Part shown: positions 42,548 through 52,439 of the stretch, one piece after another
Layout of the letters: each line of letters opens with the position of its first letter
Position numbering within the stretch: position 1 is the first letter of the stretch
Source of the DNA: CAVZVW01 sp963778845
GTDB lineage: Bacteria > Actinomycetota > Actinomycetes > Actinomycetales > Kineosporiaceae
DNA: 64,000 bases
Assembly (NCBI GenBank): GCA_963778845.1
Contig: CAVZVW010000009.1
Span: 372,001-436,000 of the forward strand
Reading direction: 5' to 3'
Program-made: the position numbers and the translations under genes
The notes under the pieces: model-generated
Seen by the model: only the letters and a program-made list of their open reading frames with translations
What the model was told of the DNA's origin: nothing
Database searches by the model: none

Positions 42548-45073
42548 TTACTCGGTCGTGATCGCGCGCAGCACGTCCATGCGCACGGCGCGGATGGCGG
42601 GCAGCACAGCGGCCACGACACCGGCGACAGCAGCCGCCACGATCACGGTGATCAAGGTCGACCATGGGATCGCCAGCACCTCGAGGCCCTGGTCGCGCAA
42701 GGCCCGCTGCAGGGCGATGCCGAGCCCGAGCCCGAGCACCGTGCCGAGCAGCGCCCCGAATACCGCCGTCGTGACGGCCTCGATCGTGATCGACCCAGAT
42801 AGCTGTCGTCGGGACAGACCGACCGCCCGCAGCAGCCCGATCTCCCGGGTGCGCTCGAAGACGGACAGCGCGAGTGTGTTGATCACGCCAAGCAGGGCGA
42901 TCACCACGCTCAGGGCGACGAGCAGGTAGAGGATCGACAGGAGGGTGTTCACCTGCGACGCCTGGGAGTCGGTGAACTCGGCGCCGTCCTGCACGGAGAC
43001 GACCAGGTATGGCTTTACCTCGGTCACCAGCTCAGCGCGCAACGCCGACAGGTCCGTGCCCGGCTTCGCCTTGACGTACACCAGGAAGTCACCCTGCAGC
43101 GCGGCAGGGATCGCCTTCTTGTACAGCTCCCGAGGCACGATTATCGGTGCGCCGAGGACCTGGTTGTCCTTGAACACGCCACCGACGGTCATCTGCTGGT
43201 CGGCCAACGTGCCGAAGGTGGCTGTGAAGGTCGTGCCCACCTTCCACCCGCGCGCCTTGGCGGTGCTGGAGTTCACCAGCACCTTTCCGGAGTCGAGAGC
43301 TGCCAGCGACCCGGACGGCATCTCGACCTTCACGTTGTCGCTGATCCCGCGAGACTCCCCAGCTATCGCTGTCAGGTTGTCCTTGCCCACCTGGACGACG
43401 GCGATACCGATCGTGGCCACGGACGCCACGCCGGGCAGGCCCGACACATGGTCGGCCACCGTCGGAGGGAAGGGCGCCTGGCCGCCGTTGAGCACGAAGT
43501 CGGCCGTGAGCTGCTTGTCCACCAGGTCGGCGACGCTGGCGTTGGCCGACGAAGCCACGACGGACAGCACAGTGATCAACGCCAGCCCGATCATCAGGGC
43601 TCCGGCGGTGATCGCGGTGCGGCGGGGAACCCGCAGGGCGTTCTCGCGGGCCAGGCGGGCCACGACCCCCGCGAACGGGACGATGGGGGCAGCGACGGCA
43701 CGGACTACCGGTCGGGTCGCCAGAGGTGCAGCGGCCATCGACCCGCCCACGACGAGGAGTGCACCGACCAGGAACCCCCACCAGTTCACCGTGTCGGCGG
43801 CCAGCACTGCCACGAAGACGGCAACACCGACCGCGATGACGGACAGGCCGATGAGGCCGAGCCGCCGCACGCCCTTGGGGGCCGTGACCAGGTCGTCGCG
43901 CATCGCCGCGACGGGGGCGATCCTCGATGCCCGCAGGGCCGGGAACGTCGCCGCGGCCACCGTCACGGCGACCCCTGCGACCAGTGTCACCGCGACCGTT
44001 CGGGGGAGCACCGGCAGCCCACCCGAGATCTCCAGGCCGATCGCACCGAAGACGGCCTGCAGCCCGATCGCGAGGCCGATGCCGACCGCGAGCCCCAGCA
44101 GCCCACCGACGAAGCCCACCACGGCGGCCTCGCCGAGAACGACCCCGAGCACCTGGCGGCGAGCGGCGCCGACCGCCCGCAGCAGCGCCAGCTCGCGGGT
44201 GCGCTGGGAGATCAGGATGCGGAAGGTGTTGAAGATGATGAAGCCGCCCACCAGGAGGCTGACAGCGGCGAACACCAGAAGAAGGACGGTAATGAAGCCG
44301 ATGCCCGAACGCAGCGCCTTCTTGTTCTCGTCGGCCGTCGTCTTGCCGGTCACTGCCTCGGCGCCGTCGGGCAGGACGGCCGCCACGTCCGTACGCAGCT
44401 GCTCGGGGGTGACGCCCTTTGCGGCCTCCAAGGAGAAGGACTGCACGGTGCCGTCCGGAGCGAACACGGTCGCTGCGGTCTTCGGGTCGATGACCACGAG
44501 CGTGGCACCGGCCAGCCCTGCGTCGAACTTGACCTCACCGACGATCGTCACGTCCTGCGGGTTCCCGCCGACCAGCGCCCGAGTGTGGTCGCCTACGGAG
44601 AAGCCCGACTTGCGCAGGGTCGAGGTCTCCACCGCGATCTCGTCAGCCAGTGCGGGACCGCGCCCGCGCACGACTTTGATGGCCGGGTCGTCCTCGTAGA
44701 AGGCGAACGCCAAGGTGGGCGCCCCTCCGCTACGCACCGCCGTCCCGTCCTTCCCGACCAGCACGGCGGACCCCTGGAAGTCCGGCACTGCCCGCGCCAC
44801 GCCCTTCACGTCCCGAAGCGTGCTCACCAGCGTCGTCGGAAGCGGCTGGCGAAGGTCGGGCGCACCTTGGAAGCTCGCCCCCTTCGAGACGCCACGCACC
44901 TGCACGTCGAGCCCGGCCGCCGCCGAGTCGAAGATCTTGTCGAATGTCGCGTTGATGCTGTCCGTCAGGACATACGTGCCGGCGACGAGCGCCGTCCCGA
45001 GGGTCACCGACGCCAGCGTGAGCACGAAGCGCAGCACGTGGCCGCGCACGCTCTTCAGGGTGATCCGCAGCAT
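42548..45073 (-). CDS. MacB/FtsX-like ABC transporter permease
   Basis: An 841-residue membrane protein. A first helix (RFVLTLASVTLGTALVAGTY) is followed by a large periplasmic MacB-like domain (about 50-250), three helices forming the first FtsX domain (RTRELALLRAVGAARRQVLG), a middle region with more helices, a second periplasmic domain (GLPGVASVATIGIAVVQVGK onward) and a second FtsX domain (FERTREIGLLRAVGLSRRQL). It ends MDVLRAITTE. The ATPase gene directly precedes it in the same operon. Proteins of this class move lipids, peptides or drugs, or act by mechanotransmission. Confidence 0.9.
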   Translation of the reverse strand: MLRITLKSVRGHVLRFVLTLASVTLGTALVAGTYVLTDSINATFDKIFDSAAAGLDVQVRGVSKGASFQGAPDLRQPLPTTLVSTLRDVKGVARAVPDFQGSAVLVGKDGTAVRSGGAPTLAFAFYEDDPAIKVVRGRGPALADEIAVETSTLRKSGFSVGDHTRALVGGNPQDVTIVGEVKFDAGLAGATLVVIDPKTAATVFAPDGTVQSFSLEAAKGVTPEQLRTDVAAVLPDGAEAVTGKTTADENKKALRSGIGFITVLLLVFAAVSLLVGGFIIFNTFRILISQRTRELALLRAVGAARRQVLGVVLGEAAVVGFVGGLLGLAVGIGLAIGLQAVFGAIGLEISGGLPVLPRTVAVTLVAGVAVTVAAATFPALRASRIAPVAAMRDDLVTAPKGVRRLGLIGLSVIAVGVAVFVAVLAADTVNWWGFLVGALLVVGGSMAAAPLATRPVVRAVAAPIVPFAGVVARLARENALRVPRRTAITAGALMIGLALITVLSVVASSANASVADLVDKQLTADFVLNGGQAPFPPTVADHVSGLPGVASVATIGIAVVQVGKDNLTAIAGESRGISDNVKVEMPSGSLAALDSGKVLVNSSTAKARGWKVGTTFTATFGTLADQQMTVGGVFKDNQVLGAPIIVPRELYKKAIPAALQGDFLVYVKAKPGTDLSALRAELVTEVKPYLVVSVQDGAEFTDSQASQVNTLLSILYLLVALSVVIALLGVINTLALSVFERTREIGLLRAVGLSRRQLSGSITIEAVTTAVFGALLGTVLGLGLGIALQRALRDQGLEVLAIPWSTLITVIVAAAVAGVVAAVLPAIRAVRMDVLRAITTE

Positions 45074-45075
45074 GG

Positions 45076-45873
45076 TCAGGCCTGCCGAGCCGACGCCGCG
45101 CGCCCCGGGACCTCGAGGCCCTTCATCCGCTCGAGCACCCGCTCGGCGGTGACGTCGACCATCTCGTCGACGATGCGGCCGTCGTTGAGGAAGACCACGC
45201 GGTCGGCGAACGACGCCGCCGTCGGGTCGTGCGTCACCATGACGATGCTCTGCCCGTACTCGTCCACCGAACGGCGCAGGAAGCCGAGGATCTCCGCACT
45301 GGAACGGGAGTCCAGGTTGCCGGTCGGCTCGTCGGCGAAGACGATCGTCGGCCGGCTGACCAGCGCTCTGGCGCAGGCGACGCGTTGCTGCTGACCGCCA
45401 GAGAGCTGGCTGGGGCGGTGCCCGAGCCGGTCGCGCAGGCCGACGGTGCTCACGATGGTGTCGAACCACTCGCGGTCCACGTCGACGCCGGCGATGTCGA
45501 GCGGCAGGGTGATGTTCTCCTTCGCCGACAGCGTCGGCACGAGGTTGTACGCCTGGAAGACGAAGCCGAGGCGGTCGCGGCGCAGCCGAGTCAGCTCGCG
45601 GTCCTTGAGCCTCGAGATCGCCGTTCCGTCGATCACCACGTCGCCGCCGGTCGGCGTGTCCAGGGCCGCCATGCAGTGCATCAGCGTCGACTTGCCCGAG
45701 CCGGAGGGTCCCATGATCGCCGTCAGGCGACCTCGCTGGAAGTCGACCGACACCGCGTCGAGTGCCACGACCTCGGCTTCGCCGCTGCCGTAGACCTTGC
45801 TCAGCATGACCGCGCTGGCGACGACGTCGCCGTTCGAGCCCGGCAGGGGCTCACGTGCGTGACCCTCGGTCAC
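45076..45873 (-). CDS. MacB/LolD-type ABC transporter ATP-binding protein
   Basis: A 265-residue ATPase. Walker A is GPSGSGKS, the Q loop FVFQAYNLVPTLSAKEN, the signature LSGGQQQRVACARAL, Walker B TIVFADEPTGNLDS and the H loop VTHDPTAASFADRV. GTG at 45873 has AGAGGAGC six bases upstream; longer frames upstream are Arg-rich noise. Two bases separate its stop from the permease start, so they are one operon and one transporter. Confidence 0.92.
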   Translation of the reverse strand: MTEGHAREPLPGSNGDVVASAVMLSKVYGSGEAEVVALDAVSVDFQRGRLTAIMGPSGSGKSTLMHCMAALDTPTGGDVVIDGTAISRLKDRELTRLRRDRLGFVFQAYNLVPTLSAKENITLPLDIAGVDVDREWFDTIVSTVGLRDRLGHRPSQLSGGQQQRVACARALVSRPTIVFADEPTGNLDSRSSAEILGFLRRSVDEYGQSIVMVTHDPTAASFADRVVFLNDGRIVDEMVDVTAERVLERMKGLEVPGRAASARQA

Positions 45874-46141
45874 GTCTGCTCCTCTCATCGTTGGCGGCCG
45901 CGGACCGGCCCCCGTGCCCAACCTCACGCAGCGTGGCCGGAGCCTCCCTACCACGTCAGTGGTGCCACCTGCAGTCTTCGCCGGGGGCCGTCCCCCCGCC
46001 AGACGATCTGCACGGTTTCTACCGGAGGCGGCGTATTCACCGCCAACGCGTTTCGCGACGGCTGACGGCCGACCTGCGGACTCCCAGCCTGAGCCCTGAC
46101 ACCGCGGCAAGGTCACCCCGGGCAGTGTCGCCTTCCCGCGT

Positions 46142-46996
46142 TCATGCCTCGTCCATCCCGGGGAGGTCGGGCCGCGACGCGACGTCCCCCGCGACCTGCT
46201 CGGCGGCGTCCTCGGGCAGGGGAGGGGCCACGCCGCCCTTGGCCGGACACCGACTGTGGTGGTCGCACCAGTCGCACAGCCGGCTCGGCGAGGGGCGCCA
46301 GTCACCGGTCTCCGCGGCGCGCACGATTGCCGCCCACAACGCCCGAAGCTTGCGCTCGGTGGCCAGCAGGTCGGCCTCCTCGGGGGAGTAGCGCAGCACC
46401 TCACCGCTGCCGAGGTACACCAGCTGGAGCACCGACGGCACCCGGCCGTGCAGCCGCCAGAGGACCAGCGCGTAGAACTTCATCTGGAACAGCGCCCGGA
46501 TCTCGAAGATCTCGGACGGCGCCCGGCCGGTCTTGTAGTCGACGACCCGCATGTCGCCGTCGTCGTTCACGTCGAGCCGGTCCACGTAGCCGCGAAGCAC
46601 GAGCCCGTCGTCGAGCGTGGTCTCGACGTACAGCTCGCGCTCCTTGGGCTCCAGCCGGGTCGGGTCCTCCAGCGTGAACCACCGCTCCAGAAGCGCACCC
46701 GCCCCCTCGAGCCAGGCGGCCGCACCGTCCTCGCCGTCAAGGAGCAGGCCGAGGTCGACATCGCTCTCGGACCGGATCCGTTCCCACTGCGGCGCGAGCA
46801 GCCCGCGTGCGGCCTCGAGGGTCCTCGACGAGGCCGGCAGGTCGAACAGGCGCTCCAGCACGGCGTGCACCACCGTGCCCCGCAGGGCCGCCGGGCTCGG
46901 CGTCTCGGGGATCCTGTCGACCACCCGGAAGCGGTACAGCAGCGGACAGTGCATGAAGTCCGCCGCCCGCGACGGCGAGAGTGCGGTGGGTGCCAT
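46142..46996 (-). CDS. RecB-family (PD-(D/E)XK, Cas4/AddB-like) nuclease
   Basis: A 284-residue nuclease-fold protein. The catalytic core shows GTVVHAVLE (His), RGYVDRLDV (Asp) and RVVDYKTGRA (Lys), the PD-(D/E)XK pattern. Four Cys are placed as in the iron-sulfur nucleases: one near the N terminus (FMHCPLLYRFR) and a C-terminal trio (RLCDWCDHHSRCPAK). It stands alone, in the conserved place before trmI and arc. The role in DNA repair is inferred from family. Confidence 0.88.
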   Translation of the reverse strand: MAPTALSPSRAADFMHCPLLYRFRVVDRIPETPSPAALRGTVVHAVLERLFDLPASSRTLEAARGLLAPQWERIRSESDVDLGLLLDGEDGAAAWLEGAGALLERWFTLEDPTRLEPKERELYVETTLDDGLVLRGYVDRLDVNDDGDMRVVDYKTGRAPSEIFEIRALFQMKFYALVLWRLHGRVPSVLQLVYLGSGEVLRYSPEEADLLATERKLRALWAAIVRAAETGDWRPSPSRLCDWCDHHSRCPAKGGVAPPLPEDAAEQVAGDVASRPDLPGMDEA

Positions 46997-47032
46997 GCCG
47001 GCACTCTAGGTCGCGGCACCGACAGCCCCGGG

Positions 47033-47098
47033 CAGCCGCGCCAGAACAAGCCTGTGCAGCCGCGCCAGAACAAGCCTGTGCAGCCGCGCCAGAACAAG
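47033..47098. repeat. 24-bp tandem repeat, 2.8 copies
   Basis: A unit beginning CAGCCGCGCCAGAACAAG and ending CCTGTG repeats twice fully and once partly, upstream of the RecB-like gene and before trmI, in a 315-bp interval with no gene. Confidence 0.9.
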
Positions 47099-47312
47099 AC
47101 AGCAACACTGCGCGGGCACGACGTGGTCACGGGAGGATCCGCAGGTGTTGCGGATCTGCGTGCATGGCAAAGCATCTCGCACCAGGTACCTGCTGCGCCG
47201 CGGCCCGCGAGGGACGCCGTCGCCAAGAAACGAGACCCGTACCCCTCCCTCCGAGGGCCGCGCGCGAGCGCGACCGGATGAGTGTCGGTCGGCGTGCCTA
47301 GACTCGGCCGAC

Positions 47313-48371
47313 ATGACCACGTCGCAGCCGGCCGAGGGCGAGCCGACAGGGGCCGCCACACGGCGCGGGCCGCTGCGCGCTGGGGACAGGGTGCAGCTCA
47401 CCGATCCCAAGGGGCGCATGCACACGATCACCCTGACCCCCGGCCGCCAGTTCCACACCCACCGCGGCCTCTTCGGGCACGACGAGCTCATCGGCCGCCC
47501 CGAGGGCTGGGTGGTCCGCAACACCGCCGGTATCGAGTACCTGGCTCTGCGGCCCCTGCTCTGCGACTTCGTCCTGTCCATGCCGCGTGGGGCTGCCGTC
47601 GTCTACCCGAAGGACGCCGCGCAGGTCGTCGCGATGGCCGACGTCTTCCCGGGCGCCCGCGTCGTGGAGGCCGGCGTCGGCTCCGGCGCCCTGAGCATGT
47701 CCTTGCTGCGCGCCGTCGGGGACCACGGGCTCGTGCACTCCTACGAGCGGCGGGCCGACTTCGCCGAGATCGCCCGCGGCAACGTCGAGACCTTCTTCGG
47801 CGGCGCGCACCCCGCCTGGCAGGTGACGGTCGGTGACCTGGCCGATTGCCTGGACGAGCGGGACGTCGACCGGGTCGTGCTCGACATGCTCGCGCCGTGG
47901 GAGTGTCTCGAGGCTGTGGGGACCGCCCTGACGCCGGGCGGCGTACTCGTCTGCTACGTGGCGACGGCGACCCAGCTGTCCCGGGTCGCCGAGGCCGTGC
48001 GCGACGACGGCAGGTTCACCGAACCCCTGGCGTGGGAGTCGCTCGTGCGGGGGTGGCACCTGGAGGGGTTGGCCGTGCGTCCGCAGCACCGCATGGTCGG
48101 GCACACCGGGTTCCTCCTGACGACGCGGCGGCTGGCCGGCGGCGTCGCCGCCCCGGCGCGTCGACGTCGTCCGGCCCGCGGGTCGCAGGAGGGCGAGGAG
48201 GGCTTCGAGGAGGCCTGGGACGTGTGGTCGGGGGAGGCCGAACCGGACGGGAGCGCCCGCTCCTGGGCACCCGAGGACCTGGGCGAGCGACCGGTATCGG
48301 AGAAGAAAGTCCGGCGTGTCCGGCGCGCTGTGGCGCAAGACACCAGCGGCGAGGCGCCGCCCGGGAGTTAG
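47313..48371 (+). CDS. trmI: tRNA (adenine-58-N1)-methyltransferase
   Basis: A 352-residue AdoMet-dependent enzyme that makes m1A58 in the T loop of tRNA, as a tetramer. The N-terminal small domain reads HTITLTPGRQFHTHRGLFGH, then RPLLCDFVLSMPRGAAVVYP. The Rossmann domain has GARVVEAGVGSGALSMSLL (motif I), HSYERRADFAEIARGNVE and DRVVLDMLAPWECL (motif IV). The last 70 residues are a charged, low-complexity tail longer than usual. The next gene, arc, follows in the conserved order. Confidence 0.92.
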   Translation: MTTSQPAEGEPTGAATRRGPLRAGDRVQLTDPKGRMHTITLTPGRQFHTHRGLFGHDELIGRPEGWVVRNTAGIEYLALRPLLCDFVLSMPRGAAVVYPKDAAQVVAMADVFPGARVVEAGVGSGALSMSLLRAVGDHGLVHSYERRADFAEIARGNVETFFGGAHPAWQVTVGDLADCLDERDVDRVVLDMLAPWECLEAVGTALTPGGVLVCYVATATQLSRVAEAVRDDGRFTEPLAWESLVRGWHLEGLAVRPQHRMVGHTGFLLTTRRLAGGVAAPARRRRPARGSQEGEEGFEEAWDVWSGEAEPDGSARSWAPEDLGERPVSEKKVRRVRRAVAQDTSGEAPPGS

Positions 48372-48414
48372 TCTCAAGACAGAGCTCCACCGCGCGGTGA
48401 GGGAGGTGCCAGTG

Positions 48415-50136
48415 ATGACCGGACAGGGCCACGACGCCGAGGCGGCGGGTCTGCGCGAGGAGGTCGCTCGGCTCAGCGCGGAGATCGACCGGCTCCGGCT
48501 GGCCCGCGGTGTGGTCGACCCGGAGCAGATCGCCCGGCTGCGCGGACAGGTGGCCCAGCTGTCCACCCAGAACGACCGGCTCACCTCGACCCTGCGCGAT
48601 GCCCGTGACCAGATCGTGGCGCTCAAGGCCGAGGTGGACCGGCTCGCCCAGCCGCCGAACACGTTCGCCCTGTTCCTGGAGGCCGACGAGGAAGGCGCGG
48701 CCGAGGTGATCAGTGCCGGGCGCAAGATGCGGGTGGCGCTCAGCCCGTCCGTGGACGCCCAGAGCCTGCGCCCGGGTCAGGAGCTCATGCTCAACGAGGC
48801 GTTCAACGTCGTCGCCGCGAAGGCCTACGAGCGCACGGGCGAGATCGTGATCGTCAAGGAGGTCATCGACGACGACCGGGCCCTGGTCGTCGCGCACGCG
48901 GACGAGGAGCGCGTCGTCCAGCTGGCCGGCCCCTTGCGCGACATCAAGCTCCGCGTCGGGGACGCCCTCACCGTGGACCCTCGCTCCGGCTTCGTCTTCG
49001 AGAAGATCCCGAAGGCGGAGGTGCAGGACCTCGTGCTCGAGGAGGTCCCCGACATCGACTACGAGGACATCGGCGGCCTGGGTCCCCAGATCGAGATGAT
49101 CCGGGATGCGGTGGAGCTGCCGTTCCTGCACCCCGACCTGTTCCGCGAGCACGGGCTCAAGCCGCCCAAGGGGGTGCTGCTCTACGGTCCGCCCGGCTGC
49201 GGCAAGACGCTCATCGCCAAGGCCGTGGCGCGCTCGCTGGCCAAGAAGGCGGCGGAGGCCCGCGGCGTCAAGGAGTCCAAGAGCTACTTCCTCAACGTCA
49301 AGGGTCCCGAGCTGCTCAACAAGTACGTGGGCGAGACGGAGAGGCACATCCGGCTGATCTTCGCCAGGGCGCGGGAGAAGGCCTCGGAGGGCACCCCCGT
49401 CGTCGTGTTCTTCGACGAGATGGACTCGCTGTTCCGCACGCGAGGGTCGGGGGTGAGCAGCGACGTCGAGACGACGATCGTGCCGCAGCTGCTCAGCGAG
49501 ATCGACGGCGTCGAGAGGCTCGAGAACGTCATCGTGATCGGGGCCTCGAACCGCGAGGACATGATCGACCCGGCGATCCTGCGGCCGGGTCGGCTCGACG
49601 TCAAGATCAAGATCCAGCGGCCGGACGCCGAGGCGGCCCGCGACATCTTCACGAAGTACCTCACGGCGAACCTCCCGCTGCACGCCGACGACCTCGAGGA
49701 GAACGGCGGGTCGCCGTCTGCCACGGTCGACGCGATGATCCAGCGGACTGTCGAGCGGATGTACGCGGAGAGCGAGGAGAACCAGTTCCTCGAGGTGACC
49801 TACGCCAACGGCGACAAGGAGATCCTGTACTTCAAGGACTTCAACTCCGGCGCCATGGTGCAGAACATCGTCGACCGGGCGAAGAAGACCGCGATCAAGG
49901 ACCTGCTCGAGACCGGGCAGCGGGGCATCCGCGTCGAGCACCTGCTGACCGCCTGCGTCGACGAGTTCAAGGAGAACGAGGACCTGCCGAACACCACGAA
50001 CCCCGACGACTGGGCGCGCATCTCGGGTAAGAAGGGCGAGCGGATCGTCTACATCCGGACGATCATCCAGGGCAAGGACGGCAGCGAGCCCGGGCGCTCG
50101 ATCGACACCGTGCCCAACACCGGCCAGTACCTCTGA
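48415..50136 (+). CDS. arc: Proteasome-associated AAA+ ATPase (ARC/Mpa)
   Basis: A 573-residue hexameric unfoldase that binds pupylated proteins and feeds them into the PrcA/PrcB core. The N-terminal coiled coil (LREEVARLSAEIDRLRLARG) captures Pup. Two OB-type domains follow (about 90-230). The AAA module has Walker A GPPGCGKT, Walker B VVFFDEMDSL and the sensor region IVIGASNREDMIDPAILRPG. It ends in GQYL, the tail that docks in PrcA pockets. GGGAGG lies eight bases before the ATG. First gene of the Pup-proteasome block. Confidence 0.95.
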   Translation: MTGQGHDAEAAGLREEVARLSAEIDRLRLARGVVDPEQIARLRGQVAQLSTQNDRLTSTLRDARDQIVALKAEVDRLAQPPNTFALFLEADEEGAAEVISAGRKMRVALSPSVDAQSLRPGQELMLNEAFNVVAAKAYERTGEIVIVKEVIDDDRALVVAHADEERVVQLAGPLRDIKLRVGDALTVDPRSGFVFEKIPKAEVQDLVLEEVPDIDYEDIGGLGPQIEMIRDAVELPFLHPDLFREHGLKPPKGVLLYGPPGCGKTLIAKAVARSLAKKAAEARGVKESKSYFLNVKGPELLNKYVGETERHIRLIFARAREKASEGTPVVVFFDEMDSLFRTRGSGVSSDVETTIVPQLLSEIDGVERLENVIVIGASNREDMIDPAILRPGRLDVKIKIQRPDAEAARDIFTKYLTANLPLHADDLEENGGSPSATVDAMIQRTVERMYAESEENQFLEVTYANGDKEILYFKDFNSGAMVQNIVDRAKKTAIKDLLETGQRGIRVEHLLTACVDEFKENEDLPNTTNPDDWARISGKKGERIVYIRTIIQGKDGSEPGRSIDTVPNTGQYL

Positions 50137-50191
50137 GGCGCCTCGCCCAGGCCACGACGGCCAGGCTCACCCCTCGCCAGGCCTGCCGGGT

Positions 50192-50608
50192 TCAAGCGCG
50201 TCGGGGGCCTAGGCGTCGTCCGGCCATCGCGAGCAGGCGCCACCCCAGCAGGAACACGGCGATGAACGCGCCGCCGACGAGGACGAAGTCCCACGGTGTC
50301 TCCTCGTGGCCGACCGTGGCTCGCAGGAGCATGCCGAAGAGCACCGTGTCGACCACCACGACCAGCCCGCCGCGCAGGGACGCCGGCGGCCACCGCGAGG
50401 CCCACAACGCCACCCACCCGATGCCGACGCCCACCAGGTAGGGCCATGCGGTGTCCAGAGTGCCCGACACCGTGACCGCCTCGGTGTGGCTGCGGCGCCC
50501 GATCGCGGAGAAGGCGAGGATGCAGGCCACGTCCACAGCCAGCGCAGCGACGGCCCACGGGGAGCGGGCGACGCGGTGGGCCACGGAGGGCTGTGCTGAG
50601 GTGGTCAT
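50192..50608 (-). CDS. DUF3054 membrane protein
   Basis: A 138-residue integral membrane protein with four predicted helices (AALAVDVACILAFSAIGRRS, LVGVGIGWVALWAS, LVVVVDTVLFGMLLRA and VLVGGAFIAVFLLGWRLL), matching the DUF3054 family. GGGAGG precedes the ATG. It is divergent from dop and convergent with arc. Function unknown. Confidence 0.8.
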   Translation of the reverse strand: MTTSAQPSVAHRVARSPWAVAALAVDVACILAFSAIGRRSHTEAVTVSGTLDTAWPYLVGVGIGWVALWASRWPPASLRGGLVVVVDTVLFGMLLRATVGHEETPWDFVLVGGAFIAVFLLGWRLLAMAGRRLGPRRA

Positions 50609-50663
50609 GCCGCACATCCTCCCATCGGCCTCGGCGTGACCGGCGCCTCGTAGGCTGCACGCC

Positions 50664-52185
50664 ATGACGGCGCGACGGGTGATGGGGATCGAGACGGAGT
50701 ACGGCGTCTCGGCACCCGGTGACCCGACGGCTAACGCGATGCTGCTGTCGAGCCAGGTCGTCAACGCCTACGCGGCGCCGCTCGGGTCACGAGCAGGGCG
50801 AGCCCGCTGGGACTACGAGGACGAGGCGCCGCTGCGAGACGCCCGCGGCTGGGAGCTCGGCCGCGACACCGCCGACCCGAGCCAGCTCACCGACGTCCCG
50901 GACGACCCCGGCCTGGCCAACGTCATCCTCAGCAACGGAGCCCGGCTCTACGTCGACCACGCGCACCCGGAGTACTCCTCCCCGGAGGTCACGACACCCC
51001 GCGACGCGGTGCTCTGGGACAAGGCGGGCGAGGCGGTGATGCTCGACGCCGTCCGGCGTCTCGCGGCGACGCCGGGCCTGGCCGCGGTCAACCTCTACAA
51101 GAACAACACCGACAACAAGGGCGCCTCCTACGGCACCCACGAGAACTACCTGATGCGCCGGGAGACCCCGTTCTCCGACATCGTCAGGCACCTGACGCCG
51201 TTCTTCGTGTCCCGCCAGGTCGTCTGCGGGGCGGGGCGGGTCGGGCGGGGCCAGGACGGCACCGGTGTGGGCTTCCAGCTCAGCCAGCGAGCGGACTTCT
51301 TCGAGGTCGAGGTGGGGCTGGAGACCACGCTGAAGCGCCCCATCATCAACACCCGGGACGAGCCGCATGCCAGCGCCGACCGCTTCCGCCGCCTGCACGT
51401 GATCATCGGCGACGCGAACCTCTGCGAGGTGGCGACGCTGCTCAAGGTCGGCACCACGGCGCTGGTGCTGGAGCTGATCGAGGAGCGCGGGTTCACCCAG
51501 GACCTCTCGGTCGAGCGGCCGGTCCCCACCCTGCACGCCGTGAGCCACGACCCAGGCCTGCGCGAGCTGGTGACGCTGCGCGACGGCCGCCGGCTGACCG
51601 CCGTCCAGCTGCAGTGGCTCTTCCTCGAGCAGGTTCACGCCTTCGTCAGCGACCGCTACGGCACCGACGTCGACCCGGCGACGGCCGAGGTGCTGCAGCG
51701 CTGGGAGAGCGTGCTGGCCCGGCTGGGCAGCGACCCGTCGTCCTGCCACCGGGAGCTCGACTGGGTGGCGAAGCTGCGCCTGCTCGAGGGCTTCCGGCAG
51801 CGCGAGGATCTTGCACTGGGACGCCGCGCGCCTGCAGCTGATCGACATCCAGTGGGCCGACGTGCGACCGGAGAAGGGCCTCTACCAGCGCCTTGCCGCC
51901 CGCGGGCAGGTGGAGCGCCTGGTGAGCGACGAGCAGGTGCGGACGGCGGTGTGCGAGCCGCCGGAGGACACCCGCGCCTACTTCCGTGGTCGGTGCCTGG
52001 CCAAGTACGGCGAGCACGTGGCGGCCGCGTCGTGGGACTCGGTGATCTTCGACGTCCCGGGCCGTGGAGCGCTTCAGCGCGTCCCCACCCTCGACCCCCA
52101 TCGGGGCACGAAGGACCATGTCGGCTCGCTGATCGACAGGTGTGCGACCGCCGGCGACCTCGTGGACGCGCTGGCCTCCCAGTAG
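50664..52185 (+). CDS. dop: Pup deamidase/depupylase, with one extra base
   Basis: Deamidates the C-terminal Gln of Pup and removes Pup from targets. The start MTARRVMGIETEYGVSAPGD has catalytic Glu E10; the Dop loop (RARWDYEDEAPLRDARGWEL) is present, and D98 lies in YVDHAHPEYSSPE. The frame is open to about 51815, then changes; the next frame reads WDAARLQLIDIQWADVRPEK, then LVSDEQVRTAVCEPPEDTRA to HVGSLIDRCATAG. Removing one C at 51816 rejoins them as LAWDAARL, the family sequence, giving 506 residues. Without that, the protein ends in about 130 wrong residues. Pup follows 66 bp on. Confidence 0.88.
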
Positions 52186-52250
52186 CCCGTCGCGTGGGGG
52201 TGGACACATAGGATCAGGGCCAGCAACCCGACGCGGCGAGGAGGACGACC

Positions 52251-52439
52251 ATGGCCGGTCAGGAGCAGCAGCGGTCCCGGCGACATGAGGACGACCCCGA
52301 CGACACCGCGGCGCCGGCAGCACCGAGCACGCAGACCCGCGACGACGACGTCGACGCCATCCTCGACGAGATCGACGACGTGCTGGAGAGCAACGCCGAG
52401 GAGTTCGTGAAGGGCTTCGTCCAGAAGGGCGGCCAGTGA
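52251..52439 (+). CDS. pup: Prokaryotic ubiquitin-like protein Pup
   Basis: A 62-residue disordered modifier protein. The charged N terminus is followed by the conserved helix VDAILDEIDDVLESNAEEFV, which binds ARC and PafA, and VKGFVQKGGQ. It ends in GGQ, so Dop must convert the last residue to Glu before PafA can ligate it. GAGGAGG lies before the ATG. Its stop overlaps the prcB start (GTGA). Confidence 0.97.
   Translation: MAGQEQQRSRRHEDDPDDTAAPAAPSTQTRDDDVDAILDEIDDVLESNAEEFVKGFVQKGGQ

Noticed and set aside
42548..45469. FtsX-type permease extended upstream to 45469
   Set aside because: The added part is antisense-like noise overlapping the ATPase gene; the ATG at 45073 opens the family N terminus.
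45076..46404. Long N-terminal extension of the MacB-type ATPase
   Set aside because: The extension is Arg/Pro-rich; a good ribosome site precedes the GTG at 45873, which gives the family length.
47033..47098. Second possible CRISPR-like array
   Set aside because: Units touch each other with no spacers and there are fewer than three copies.
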